DNA of 64,000 bases from Cystobasidium ongulense (taxonomy: Eukaryota > Basidiomycota > Cystobasidiomycetes > Cystobasidiales > Cystobasidiaceae), in the NCBI GenBank assembly GCA_022835595.1, contig BQUP01000002.1, positions 1,288,534-1,352,533 on the forward strand, written 5' to 3'. Under the pieces are notes generated by a model. It was given only the letters and a program-made list of their open reading frames with translations. It made no database searches and was not told the origin of the DNA. A program made the translations under genes and the position numbers. Position 1 is the first letter of the stretch. Every line of letters starts with the position of its first letter. Below are positions 1 to 13,523 of this stretch, one piece after another.

Positions 1-139
1 GTATCCGTAAAGCCAATTACTAGAAGTGTAAACTATATGTATGATTGACAACCGCAGAGACCAGTCTTGTCTACGGTGGAGATTATGAATGTGGGGTGTG
101 CTGAGCGTCAACATTGAAACCAAATCCTAGCGAACTGCT

Positions 140-3100
140 TCAAATATGTACGGGAGGAGGACCGCTCATATATCCCTTTGCTTCCATGCGTTGAACAGTT
201 TCCAGCGAAGGAGATCCATTCTTAGGGCTTGGAGTGCGGGAGCCAGATTGAGATTGCGTGGGCGAAGAGAGCAACGACGCAGAGCAGGAAGAGGGTGGAG
301 TGATTCGTCGCGGTGTCGGAAGCTCATAAGCGGGGTTCAAGCCTGCCAAGCCTAGGGCAGTAGAGGTACTGCTGCTCGACGAGGAGGATGAAGTTGGATC
401 CCCGTTGCCCCAGCAATCTAAGCAAAGCGTGCAAAATTCAGCATTGTGACCTTGTATCAGTTTAGATACACTTCAGATACTTACATCTATGAACAAAGTT
501 GAAGTACGTATCACTTCCCATCTCAGGTCTGCCTCCACTTCCATTGCCAGATGCAATGAATGGAGAGTACATTCTCAAGGGAGGACTCCCGCCTGGAGAT
601 TGGGGCGTTGAAATGCTCGTATCGGTGGAAGCTGACGAAGGCGAGGGCGAGAGCAAATCATCCGGGGAGAGTGGTCTAGGAGGAGGAGAATGTCTTCGTT
701 GATCTGCGCCTGGGATCTCCGCAGACGAATGTATAGGAGGTGAAGTAGAACGAGGGGAAATAGCAGGTGAATAAATAGACGTATCCCTTGGATCAATAGA
801 AGAATCCATAAGTGAAGCATCTAGCATTTCCGCCAATGAAGATCCCGAAGACTGTCTCTGGCCGTTGTGCAAGAACATTCCCAACTTGGTGTTGTGATTG
901 TTTCCTCCGTGTTGCGTTGCTCCATTCGGGTTTAATTGCCCATTGGGTCGAAAAGACTGTCCCTTAGCAACGTTCGAGTTGACGGCAGGGGGAGTTGCAT
1001 TCTCTACGTCCCTCAGCAAGCTCCTAGGGGGAGGGAAGGACATGATCCTATTCTGTCTCATGAGAGGAGTACCCCCTGCGAAGTCCGTAGTAGGAGAATG
1101 TTCGACGCTTGGAGCAGTAGAATTTGTAGCCGAAGAATTGGTACTGCTCGAGATAGGATCACCGATTGGAAAATATGAACCAGAACCAGGAGTGGCAGTC
1201 GAAGCATTTGAACAAGCTGAAGAAGGTACTTCAGTTCTAGGAGATGAAACATCCGATTCTGATCTTTCTCTAGAGTGTTGCAGTCCAACACCACCTAGAT
1301 TTGCGCCACTTCCAATACCCATATACGAAAGTAGATTAGGTAGGCCGAAATCTTGACTGACGACTCCATCTGCTTCTGTCCTGGGGTAATAACTAGAGCC
1401 CGAAAAAGATGCGGGAGGGGTACTAGCTGAAGGATCGGACGAAGGCGGTACAAAAGTAGTAGCGGGCATGCCACCGATGATTGAAGAAGTCATACGTAGA
1501 GGAGGAGCGTCGTCGGCACCGGCATAAAGACTCTGATGCTGTTGCGAATTGGGAGACATGATATCGCTGGTATTGATAGATAGCGGTGAAGGAGCAGGAG
1601 CCAAAGCGTGTTGAGAAGCAGGCAAAGGAGATAACGCATTTGCTGCATGTCGCCACGAATTGATCAATGCTTCGCTGGCATTGGGAGCTGCGAAGTATGG
1701 ATTGTCAAGGACGGCGTGTGCAGACTGAGGAGAACCACGTTGCGTTTGTTGCTGCTGCTGAGGTAATAGCTGGACTTGTTTCGGAGCAGGAGCGACCGCA
1801 GGAGCCTTGTTCATACCAGACGGGACGTTCGGGGAGGCAATAGGAGGGAGGTTCGAATTAATAGAAGAAGGCGAAGAAGAATGAGCAGCTTGTTTCAAGC
1901 TAGCACCAAAGTCATATCTTGAAGAAAACGTATTTGAAGCAGGAGCTTGAGCCAAAGGGACAGCTTCACCCCCCATGAAACGATGCTGATATTTGAATCC
2001 TCCTTTACCAGCTGCTCCTTGAGGTCCACCAGTGCCGTTGCCACTATTACCAGCAGCAGAAATAATCAATTCATCCGCAGATGAGAAATCATCATCGTCA
2101 CGACCAGCGACAAGTCTATCTAATTCCCTTCTTAGATCCGCCATTCTTTCGTTCGCTTGACCAGCATTTGTGACTGCCCATTCATGTCTAGCAGCTCTAG
2201 ATCCACCAACGACAGCTTGTGATCTAGCAGCTTGCTTCTTGAATTCCGCTCTATAATTATTTCCATTATTAGAATCCCAAATCTCTCTACCTGCGACGGT
2301 ATACTTCAAAGCTAGATATAATTTCTTATCTTCAATCCTAGCTAGCATATCGTCTAACTTGATCCTGAATGACCATCTATCAATCTGGCCTCCATTCAGA
2401 GTAGCCTGCCATTCACCAGTAACTTCAGAGACAGTTTGCCAATCATCAAAAGTAAACCTTATGCTCAATCTCTTCTCAAAAGCTAAATTTCTCAATAGAG
2501 CAGTTCCTTTCAAACTCCTGCAATCTGCCGCAATCTCCAATGATTCCAAGCACAAATCTCTATTGCCCAAATCGGGTAACATATTCTTGTTGAAGTCGGG
2601 TAGGACAAGCGTGATTTGCGCAGGAATAGATGTAGTCATAGGAGGGAAAGGGAAAGCTACAGCTTCCGAATCGTCTTCAGTTTCCGTTTCCTGAGGCGAT
2701 CCATCTCTAGAAACAGCAGTAGGTTTCTGTTGAGCCAAGAACAACTTGACTCTTTCCAGCTGTTCATCGAAATGTACAGCTTTAGGACCGGTAGGTGTAG
2801 TAGGAGCAGATTTAGCTCTACTATCATGTTTCATTGAAGATTTGACCAGTTCTCCCGACTTTTTGCGTAGCATTGGAGTAGGCAAAGGGGAAGGTCGATA
2901 AGATGAAGATCTAGGTCCATGGCCAGAGTGATGGTTATGATGATAGTGATCTCTCAAAGCAGGATGAGGTACAGGATGATGAGTGTGTACCGTCAAATTG
3001 CCATGAGCAAAATGAGGCATTCCATCACCATGGCCACCACCACCGACACTAGAAGTACCATTTTCAGAGCCTTCACGATGTCGCCCTACACCAGTCATTC

Positions 3101-5015
3101 TAGAATGGGTAGAATCCCGAGCTTGATTGTTAAAGTTATTAGATTCAAATTCAAGTCTAAATGGAGAATCTGATCTCTCTGAAAAGGCTTTCGTATGATG
3201 AGGGCGTCTCTTGACTGTTGTAGCACCTGGAGCTAGTGGCCCTGAAGTGGGTGTGGCACTCGAGCTTGATGCAGATCCAGAAGTAGGAGATGAAGATTCT
3301 GAACCAGAAAGTGGAGAGTCGGCGACTAGTCCTGATGCGTAAACTGCTTGAAATCGAACACAAAATTTGAGAGTCAGCATTGTATTCGGATCGTTTCCAT
3401 CCTCACCGCTGTGCAGGAGAATCGACGGGCATGCATCTCTTTCCAAAAAGAGTGTGATGGATGCCGAGACAAGGGTATAAAAGGGCTCACCTCCGTTCAT
3501 CTTCGTCAGAGAAGGCTGTGCATCAACAAATTCATTCTGTAATTCCTGTACTCGCAAAGCAGTAGGTGAAGCGTTTGCATTCGCATTCGTATTCGCAGCG
3601 GTTGCCTCTGCATTACTAATAATAGCAGGTGTAGGATCTGATTTTTCAGCTTTAGGAGTAGAACTTGAAGATCCCCACGAAGGCTCCCTTCCAACTTCAC
3701 TCAGCATTGGTGTTCTTCCATCCTCCTCCTGCGCCCCGTGGGGCGCACTAGACGTTCTTGGATTTTGACCAAATGAAAAAGCAGTAGATCCATTCAAGCT
3801 AGTAGGAGTTGGTATTTCACCCCAAGAGGGTTTATGCTTTTGTAGTAGCGGAGAAGAGAGTGTTTTCTTTGCTTCCTCGAGATCGCTATCTTCCGGTGTG
3901 GTAGAGGATGGTGATGATGTTGATGAAGAAGATAGCTGTAGTGCCGAATCAGAAAGAGATGCCTGCATAGTCGCTGATTGTGGCTGATTCGAGCTTGCAA
4001 ATCTAGCATGGCCAGGTGAAGTAGGAGCAGAAGCAGTGTTGCTGTTCGAGGAGCGTTCTTGTGGAATATCATGAATCCTAGACAGAGGAGAGAAAGAGAT
4101 AGATTGCCGAGGTGATGAATCTGCCGAAGCCGAGATTGATCTTCTATAATTTCTTCTTCGTTCGCTCGCACTGCTCCCCGCTGCACCGTTGCTATGCGTA
4201 GATGATAGATTCGAGCTCGACGAAGAGCGAGGTGGAGGGACATCACCTTCATCTCCGGCAGTAGACGACATCGAGGGCGATAGAGGACCATGGTTGGAAT
4301 AGGCTGAATGATAATCGCCAAAGACAGCAGATGCAGCTTGTCGATTATAGCTTGAGCGTCGAGATGAAGGACGAGAAATCGAGGTGGAAGTGGAAGGAGG
4401 CGAGTGCGAGTCCGCGGGGGAGGAATACTGACGCGAGGTGCTCGACGGCATTGAATGGTAGTATTCTCCGTTCGCGTTGCCATTGTCCATGCTCGATGAT
4501 GATGGTGAGCTAGTGCCAGACAAGCCTTCGTGATGAATGGCATGGACAGAGGGAGGCATCTCATCTGGGCCTGGCGACGCGGGATGTACGAAGATGTACT
4601 CTGGCGTCATCTTGCTCGCCTTGCTGTGTCTGTTATAAAGGGGAGGTCGGCTGAGATTGGTCGACGAGGCATTTGTTGAGGATGAAGTCGAGGGGAGACT
4701 GGACGGATTCGACGTCGCCGCCGACAATGCGACTAGCGCGTCCGAGGAATGAGAGCGAGAATGATGACGGTGAGAGGGACGCTTGAGGCTTGCTTGGGGT
4801 ATAGTGGCGACAGAGTCTAGCGAGTCGTCCTCATACGCGTGCTGGGACGAAGGGAAGCCATCGAAGTATGTTTGTGCAGGCGTGTTGCTGCCAGATGATG
4901 ATGGAGTGGACGAGTACGAGTTTGCTTTGCTCCTGCTGCGAGGGGACGAGGCGCCAGAGCTGCTTGGGGAAGCAAATGTCTTTGTCGGAGAGAGCGAGGG
5001 GGAGATGTAGGGCAT
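140..5015 (-). CDS. Protein phosphatase 1 regulatory subunit with CBM21 domain (Gac1-like)
   Basis: Two exons, 485-5015 and 140-417, joined by a 67-nt GTAAGT..TTAG intron; the join stays in frame and gives about 1602 residues. Most of the protein is Ser/Pro/Asn-rich and probably disordered. Near residue 747 it has KAVHF, a match to the RVxF docking motif for the PP1 catalytic subunit. This is followed at about 795-925 by a CBM21 carbohydrate-binding domain (FTFDDWQTVSEVTGEW, WDSNNGNNYRAEF). In the Gac1/Pig1 family this pairing targets PP1 to glycogen and activates glycogen synthase. The start at MPYISPSLSP is the first ATG of the open frame, and no upstream exon was seen. The protein is longer than yeast Gac1 (about 790 residues), the excess being low-complexity sequence. 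The family call is firm; the specific orthologue is inferred. Confidence 0.88.
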
Positions 5016-8000
5016 GTTTGCTGCGCTATTGTACGAGAATGGCCAGTGTGGAATAGCCTATTCAGAGCGTATGTCGAGTGAATTCAAGCATGTGTTGATG
5101 CGAGTTCGAGGGCGAGTCGAGTCGCGTTGAATCGTCTGCGTTCTTTGCTGTCCAGGGGTCCGAGAATGGAGAATGACGGGAAACGACAGCGTGAGGATGA
5201 CTGTGCGCAGAGATGACGAGAACAAGGGCGTCAGTATGGTCTGAGTGGAAGGGGTGATGGTCGTCTAATGTGTGGATGATTGGATCAAGGAAGAGAGGCG
5301 GACTTGTGAGGTGGTACAAGGGAGTCGGGTCTTGTACAGGGTGGACTGTCGCCACTGCGAGAGTGAGGTGGGGGGAATGACAGCCTTGAATGGGCGAAAG
5401 TGTGATGAGAGCAGCGTCGAGTTGAGAGTGTTGGGATGAATCCAAGTCTTGTCTCGTCTCTTCTCTGTGGCCCCTCGTCCTCCTCTTGTCCTGATGGCGG
5501 AGGCAAACTGTCCTCGATCACGCGCAGGGAATCGCGAGTGAGGTGGAAGTGAGAGGCTGAGGGTGAGGGTGAGCGAGGTGATGAGAGTGAGCGAGCGAGC
5601 GAGTGTACCTCTGCTGCTGCTGCTGCTGCTGCTTGTCGATATGCTCTGGTCAATCTCGCATTCACCGCCAAAGTCGCGCTTCCCGGCAGCCGCAGCCTCA
5701 CCCAGAACGCGGCACGAACTGATGGATGTGTGGATTGACTTGGTTGCTCGCAGTGTGGAGGGGGTGGAGGCTAGTATGGTATAGTAGAGTATAGTCTTAC
5801 CTGTATATCAATCCAGCCACGCTCTTGCCCTCAATCAATCTCAATCAATCCACGCCCGATACCAGGTCAAGTCCGACGAGGATGACAGGCGCCCCCACTG
5901 GTGTCAGGTAGAATGTGTGATGGATAGTATGGGTGTAGATTGGCGCAGAGTGTTGCTTGTGCAGTACCAAGAAAGGCAGTTGCTGCTGTCTTGAGCTCTC
6001 CTCTTGCTGGCTATGGTAGGGCTCCTTGTCTCTCTGCTCCAATTTTATGCAGAGCGAGTTGAGCTCGAGTGAGGTCCGGATGAGCGAGTGGACGATGTGT
6101 AGAGAGTGAGCAGTATGAAACAGCAGCACACCCTGTGTATCGTGTATGGGTGGGAGAGAGCCAACAAGCGACGCTCTGCAACCTGCTTGACTGATTGCCT
6201 TCCTGTCCAAGTACGGCAGCCTGGTCCTGCGTGCGTCGGATTATTCCTGCGAAGACGACTACGAAGATAGAAGGAGTTGGACCGACCCGGAGAGGCAGAG
6301 TGCAAGAAGGGTCAGCTGTTGTCGTTGTTTGGAAGCCAAAAGGTGTATACTGTACCCACGCACTCTGCTCTGTTCCTCCTTGCTGGGCGTGGAATACGTT
6401 GAGAATACAAAGACTACCGTCCTGCTGCTGCCCAGCTTGAACTTGCGCCTCGACACGCCTCTCTCCAGTCAAGAAAGAATAAGCAGCTCCACACGCCGTT
6501 TATTCGGGTGGAAATAACAAATCAGTAAAGACCTGGGGCTAAAATAGGTTTCAGCTGGCAATGCGGATGCACGGCTGGAGGGTGGGCTGGAGCTGACATG
6601 GATCGATTATTGCATATCTGCATACAGCGGGCAGTGAGTTGGTAGCTACAGTGTCCCTTCGAGATAGCGATAGTCTGCTGCGAGATAGATAGCACGAGTT
6701 AGTCTTCTGCTAGCCAGCAGTATGCTCCTCCCCACCACCTTCACTGACTCGTGCAGTATTCAGTCGTAGCAAAGTGTCTTGAGCTGAGCCCGACACATGC
6801 ATGCACAGACTCACATTTGCTTCAGAGCTCGCTGTATATTGTGAAACAAGCGACTAGACTTCTTACAAGTACTGACTCGGAAACAAGCTTTCCTTGACAG
6901 CTTCCTCGACCTGCAAGATAACTCCTTCCTCCGTTCCGGTACTAATAGCTACTATACACACTCACGGAAACCCATTATCGAGGAAGAAAGCGTGCCTACT
7001 ACCATCAACCACCTCGCTATATGCTCGTCAACAGTTGCATGTAGCCACAGTCATGCGCAGAAATGCCCAATGTTATGCAAGAGTACGGCAGTGGCGAAAA
7101 AGAGGGAAAGGCTTTCAGCGTGAAATCAGGAGCCCCGTGTTTCCGAAAAGGCAGCAGTCTTCGGTCCAGCTCCGGGGATAACGTTGACGAACAAGATAAG
7201 ATAATGCCTGCTGTACAGATGAAAGCATCCAAAGGAATATAGCTACTCGAAACGCGTATAATGAATATTGATTTCAAGGTATCGAGAGCACGCATCTACC
7301 GTAGCGGCCCAAAAATAAAACGCGTGTCACTTTACGATAGCAGATTACGGTATACGTAGCTACAAACAAAACGAGAGAAGAAAGAAAGAGCTCCATAAAG
7401 CTCTCTTGATAGTTTCAACTGCTACGCTACCTTTGAAGCTTTGACGGTACCCAGCACGAAACATCTGCATTAACCGAATGCCCATTACTTCTGTTTAGGA
7501 CTTTCCCTCCGGAGATGCCAACCCTCCAAATGTTGCAGCAATCCTAGAAACCTGCGCATTTGGGTTAAAGAGTGCGGGTGCGGGGGTTCTTGAAGAAGGG
7601 CCCTCAAGATCCTCCACAAACTATTTCAGGGGGAGGGGCTTTGTTGCGGATGGGCCCTGTTCATGGTGTGGAGTTCTTCGTGGAGGTCGTTCAAGAATTC
7701 TTCGCGGAGGTCTCCCACATTCTCCTAATTGGAGGAGTGGAGTTCTTTGCAAGTAGAACCAAGCTTCTTTGTCCTTATCAAGTTCGATACGGTACTTTCA
7801 CAAGTAAGTCAATACCTTCCTTTGGTAGGAGGAGATTAGCAAGATTGAAAGCCAGGTTTGGATTCGTGCTCGTGGGCCAGCGCCAACGGTGCACATGTGA
7901 GTCGGTTGCTAGTAATATCGTAAATGCAGTGGTAGCATTATTAGAGGCGAAGAGTAGAAACGTATCATACCTGCAAAAGAAAATAGTAGTGAATCCCTAT

Positions 8001-9017
8001 GGCATCTTGTTCCAACCGGCCTAGATGCTATGATACACCTTTTCGGCCTTGCCAAGTGGAAGGGGAGGAAACTCCAAACTCGACCGTGGGAGGCGTACTG
8101 CCGTAATTTAATATCCTCCAAAGGCAAACCAACGGAAATAATACTGTACAACCCCAAAGAGAGAGAAATTCGCTGTTGGCCCCCCCAAAAAAGTTGGGCC
8201 ATCCCTGCCCTGCCCTCCCACCCATGCCTTGTGGGCGAAAATTTCCGCGTCGATCTGTGCGGGATCTGCAACGACGTCGAAGCCGTTTTTCTTTTTTGTC
8301 TCTTTGCTTTTAAACTTTTTAGGCCGCTTCGATCATTGTCGCTGACGTGAGAGACAAAACTCTCTCTCCCACAGGTATTTTAAGCTGAGAGTCGCGTTTC
8401 GTTTTCACTTTTTCCTTTTTTTACCTTTTTGTTGTGGGTTTGAGAGATCGTTTTTGGCCTTGAAAAAGATGCGGGGGGAAAATCATCCTATGGATTCATT
8501 AAAGAGTAGTGTACCTTTTGACTTTGTTGCTAAGAAGAGATTTCTTTGATAGCATGCACCTTGCCTCCGCATGTTCGTGTGCCTCGAAATCGAACACTTA
8601 GTGTGCGGTAGTAGTGGGCGTCGAATGAAATTTTCCCTACTGCTGCGATAGCCTTCTCACCAGTGTCTTTATCGTATGTCTGGGGCTACCACGACCTCAC
8701 CGAGGTAACTTTATGGAACCACAGTGCACCTACATCTCACAAAGGACGGTGATGTATGAATATCGCGAAGAGACTTGGAGACTTTCTCCCTCGTCCTTTT
8801 CGTCCCCGCAAGGTGTTTCGGAAGGCGTCTTGACGGTCATGACGAGGTGGTCTGTTTGCTGCTCAGACAGCTAAGCATCGCATTCTCAACACTAAGAAGC
8901 AGATGGCATTTGCTGGTGTTGAGGTTCCTCAGATTCAGATTGTGCTCTTTCTTGAACCTTTTGCAAGACTCGCGACAGTCCAGAGGTAAGTCCCTGTTCA
9001 AGCCAGCAAGTCATCAG
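5016..9017. other. Gene-poor 4 kb region
   Basis: No open frame here resembles a known family, and I found no splicing that makes one. The first kilobase upstream of 5015 is rich in GAG/TGC-type simple sequence and is probably the promoter and leader of the CBM21 gene. Around 7650-7760 an approximate 18-bp unit (GAGTTCTTCGTGGAGGTC and variants) recurs. At 8179-8205 a G/C run with an A-tract could pair with itself, and 8285-8450 is T-rich. It could hold a non-coding RNA or a decayed element, but I see no positive evidence of either. Confidence 0.5.
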
Positions 9018-12000
9018 TCATATGCATTCCTGGAAGCAACTCGCTGATGGATAACAAGCAGGAAAGTAGACCCTCACCCAGCTGTCATTATGCTCCATGA
9101 ACTGACGGGCGCTCTCCAGGATATCGACCCCTGCTTGGGAAGACGTGAATAATATATCGCCCAACTTGACTGAGGCTAGACCCGTTTGCACGTAGTTGAG
9201 CTCCATAACGCTGTCGGAAATGACGGCCAGATGGCAGTGTCAGAAGTGAATGATATGGTTCCGGACTTGCATGCGCTTTAACTTACCCCGGCTTTTCGCA
9301 GTCCAGCGCAATATAATCCTCTTCAGGGATGCTCATATGCAAGACTCCCGCTTCACTTCGTCCGAACTGAGGAGATGTAGCACACGTATAAAGTACCAGT
9401 GTTGAATACAAGAAGCAGAATGGGCCATAAGTAGGCCGTAAATTGCCTTGACGTATCAATTTCCAGCATTGGCCGGCGTGCAAGGCAACTTCACGCCCAG
9501 ATACCGCATTGTTGACCAACCACTCGCTTAGCTGAATTGAGGAGAAGCGTAAGCAGTTATCAGACGCGATAGGACAGGCGGGTAATTGTGCGAACTCACA
9601 GCTTTCTGTGCTTCTGCGGCTTCGCGTGCACTCTCTTTGCCTGCGAGCGCGAGTAAGGTAGGTATAGGCATACGTGACGCCAACTGAGCATAGTGATAGA
9701 GCTGCGGGTACGCGCGCGAATTCATCGCCAGAAGAGTCAGCGCAAATACTCTCCAGCAGGTTTTGAAGAGGGGCAAACTCACAATCGCGACACCTCGCCA
9801 AGCTGAAGATCGGTTGTCCTGATATGCAGTGAATTCGTTCTCGCTACATGCTACCATAGTAAGTGAACGCTGAATTTCTTGAAGCATTATGCGAACGGTC
9901 GGACTGGTGCTGCTGCCGCATTGACGGATGGTCCAGCTGTGAAGACACTTGAGTAAGGTTCTACTACTAGCTGGCTTGCCTGTGAATGGTGAACTTACAC
10001 GTTCATGTGTAGCATTTGAATCCTGCAACAGTAACACCAGACCGTAAGCTAACCTAAGCGTCTTCTATAGCTATGTACCCTCGCGAACTCACAATACAGT
10101 CGATGCAAATGCCGAGCGCTTCGCTCCTTTCGCCAGCTCTCGCAAGACCGCAGGCCGACCGTCCACTACATCGCAAGCAGCATAGTTACATTGCAGGCTA
10201 AGCTCCTTGCCGAAGTAGATGCTAGCCCAATCTTGAGCATTCGACGCATTCCAGCATTCGTCCGAGCACGGTAGGCGACTTTGCATTTCTCTAGGCATGA
10301 TTACCGGTGGCCGATTCAATAAAGTCGTAAACTCCGCTGTGTGAATTAGTAGACATATGAGTTTCAAGTCTCAGATATCAAATTAAAAGGTAAACATGGC
10401 ACACCTTCCGATAAAAGGCAGGCAAAACCAGTCCGCCGACGGGTTTCCCATGTGCGCCAGATTTGCCACCGACGATCTAGCGGCTGCGAAGTATCGTGAA
10501 CCTCAAGTGGGAGCGGTATCTTGTCGTCGAAGCCGTGCCTAGAAGAGTCTGAGATTAGCTATTGATGGACTATTTAGCTGGCCAGCCAGCCATTCACTCA
10601 CATCCGTCCTACAGGGACCGCATAGGCGCCTCTGAAGACTTCGGCCATTTCCATGAGTCTGAATATATGGTCAGGTGAGTCTGAATAGGATGACAATTCC
10701 CTTATGTAAGAAATGCAATTACCTTCGAAGCCCATTGTATCTTAAGAAAGACCAAAGAAGCAAAGTCTGTAGCATCTTGATCTCTCTCAGCAGTATGCGG
10801 TCTGCGTCGACCTAAAGCGGATTTGAAAGCCTTCAACATTTCGCCAAAGACGAATCCAATTCGTAAGCTTACCACTTTACTGAACGCGGCATGGATCAGA
10901 TCTCCGAGGAAGTAACTAAAAGATCTAGCTCTGCAGAAGTGCAAGTCTCAGTATACAACTTAGCGATAGGCTGAAATGCGATATCTACCCTGTCAATCTG
11001 GATAATTGTGCACCCAAAGCGATCATGATAGTCAATAAGAAACCCGAGCACTTGCGCGGATCAAAGGTAGCTTTGTGTAACTGCATGAGATTTACATCAG
11101 TTTTGAGCCAGCTATACTGATGTGAAGGCGTACGAAAGGGACGTATGGGTACATCTCGGAGAAGTAAGTCGCCAGGAAACTGTCAAGAACGGAAAGTGGC
11201 CTGGTCCGCAAGTCATGTTAGTTCTGGCAGACCAAACAGCACTAACGTATAGAAATAAAACGAAATAAAACTCACAAGCGGGAAAGGCGAACGTATAATC
11301 GATGATACGCATTTGCTGGCAAGTCGGCAAAATGTAAGAGCTCCAGCATGGCCAGCCGACATGTCTCATCCATTGGGATAAGGGAGATTTCTTCTGCTCA
11401 GATATGAGATTTATTCAACAAGTCAATCGAGCCAGGAGCTCTGCATATATATGCTTACCTGGATTATGGTCCATAAGTCCATGCACTGAACAAGCCCAAA
11501 TTGTCAGCCGAGATGCTTCATCGAGACCCCACAATTTCGAACATTACCTTCACCAAACTCTACAACATTAGTTGATAAGCCTGAATCATGCTCCATGCGG
11601 TTTGGCTCCCATGTCATAGGCCAATGCACGTCCTGCTCCGATTGCTGAGGGAGGATAGGTGAAGGCGGGCGGGTACGTATGCCATGTTGCAAGGAAGGGT
11701 GAGTAGGTGATCGTTTCCCATTTTGCTGGGTCTGTTGACCTGCTCTTTCCGAAGACATGCTGAACTGGAACGCTCCAACTTCCGGATGGTTCTTGTTCTG
11801 ATCGTCTATCAACCCATAAGTGGGAATAGTTTCAGGCGTGGAAAACGTTAAAGCTTGACCAATTGATGCAGCGCCGATGTCACCGCTTAGCCAGCGCATG
11901 AAATCATCATTTTGCGCTTCAAGCGACGTGTTTCCTGCTACACCTAGTGACTGATGGCCTTCTGGGCCCATAATAGGGTGCCCCGGCACTGTCCAGGTTG

Positions 12001-13012
12001 CGAGAAGAGTGTTAAGTTCGTCATTGATGCCAGGATTTACGCTGACAGGCGGCTGTGTTCCAAATGTGGAAGCATCAAAGAAGAGATTATCCAAGTCGAA
12101 GTTGTTGCTATGCCAAGCGTACGATGTACTTGACGGGACAGGCTGAGCTTGCGGGAAATGATGGAACGAGGTACTTGCAACAGGCGGAAGCTCCTCCCGC
12201 TGCTCGTCTCCGGCTAGTGTTGCTTGGGAGATGATAGCGATATTGCGCAGGTCTGCTTGCATTGTGCTGTTTGTATGCTTATCAGGCGTATATTGGAAAC
12301 CCCACGGATCTTGAGGGGTCGTTCCAGTAGGCTGCAACTCAATCCTGTCAGACTAGCTGGTCCAAAGGGTAGGATCTGAAAGACAGTCACCTCTTTCACG
12401 CTAGACTGCCGCTCTTCGTTTCCATGCCTTCATACCACGGTGAGGCAGATTAGATGATGGCCTGGGAAAATGTCAATGTCGCAGAGTACCCACTTTTGAC
12501 TATTTGTCTTGCCAGGAGTATCGTTGCCTTCTGGACTTCCATCAGGATCATCTTCGACATGCTGTTTCCGCTTGTGCCGCGTTAGAACATCCTGGCGAGT
12601 AAAGCTCTTCCCACATATCTGTAGAAATGCAACATGGGCATTACTTGTTCAGTGACGGGAAATTCGAAGATACATCTGTTGGGCTGGTTTCGGCTCACGT
12701 CGCATTGATGAGGCTTTATGTCCTGATGCGATTGTCTATGACGAGCCAGATGACTTGCTCTCGAGTATTGCTTGCCCTATGGAATTTCCGAACCGCCGAT
12801 GCCAAGATGGGTGAATACGCGAATGTATATAGTCGTCCCGTCAGCAGAAACCAGTTCCGGCTATTAGGCGTCAAGCTTTCCCACAAGCCAAAGCATTATT
12901 ATCCATCGCAACTCACGCACTCCGGGTACACGCAGCGATACGACGAATGCACCGGCCCAATCTCGCCCTCGCTGCCGTCGTCTTGGTCCCCGCCGCGGTG
13001 CTCCATTCTCAT
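9018..13012 (-). CDS. C2H2 zinc-finger transcription factor with fungal-specific regulatory domain
   Basis: An intron-rich gene. The first exons are clear: 12917-13012, 12699-12776, and an exon starting at 12618. They join in phase 0 to give two tandem C2H2 fingers, CVYPEC-GKQYSRASHLARH and CDICGKSFTRQDVLTRHKRKQH. A long Pro/Gln/Ser-rich exon (about 11550-12335) follows. Downstream exons include LPCSDECWNASNAQDWAS near 10210-10280, typical of the fungal_trans domain (PF04082) in regulators of the AmdX/C2H2 type, then SSAWRGVAIVSLPLFKTCW and a last exon near 9018-9206. The middle and final exon borders are not resolved base by base. Start chosen as MRMEHRGGDQ just before the first finger; the frame is open further upstream. 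It is divergent from the hydrolase at 13524, with 511 bp between them, so it may regulate that side. The DNA target is unknown. Confidence 0.83.
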
Positions 13013-13523
13013 TGATGCCCACTTTCCTGTCGAGCGGGGCGTGTGATCTGTCAAAGAAAGAGCCAGGTGGGGCCTTTCGCTCTCAAGGCTGAGGCGGTGA
13101 TCGGCTTTTCGCCACACGCAATGGTGCATGGCATGATGGCAGGACTGAGTATGCCCATGCAGCTGTTCAGGCAAGCCCACAGTCACTGTCGGGATGGTTA
13201 GAGCTGCTTCAATCATCGACCGACTGGAGACCGCTGCTACGTATACCGTAGAGCGTGGCAATCTCTGAAGAGCAAGACTCGGAGATAAGCGCACGCTCTT
13301 GTGCACGTGCCCGGCCCACGCGGCCGAAGCAAGCAACCCGCCGAGGATAGCACAATCGTTGTCGATAACGAGCCAGTCGTCTCAGCCTTGACACTACTAC
13401 CACCGCTGCATTCCGACTCTTATCCAAGACTAGCAACCTCTGTGTTCATATTCAGCAGCAAAGCAGAGTAGTCTCAACCCTGGTCAAGAGTACGGAAGGG
13501 CAATCGAACCAGAAAACAGCACG
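13013..13523. promoter_or_regulatory. Divergent promoter region, regulator/hydrolase
   Basis: 511 bp between the start codons of the C2H2 regulator (-) and the hydrolase (+). A shared bidirectional promoter is inferred from geometry only. I recognise no specific binding site. Confidence 0.35.

Noticed and set aside
5062-5701. Overlapping open frames of 127 and 138 codons on the minus strand upstream of the CBM21 gene
   Set aside because: Low-complexity sequence (Ala, Ser, His, Pro runs) in what should be the promoter; no recognisable domain.
7572-8024. 150-codon open frame on the plus strand
   Set aside because: The translation is made partly of degenerate DNA repeats, with no family resemblance and no supporting splice structure.
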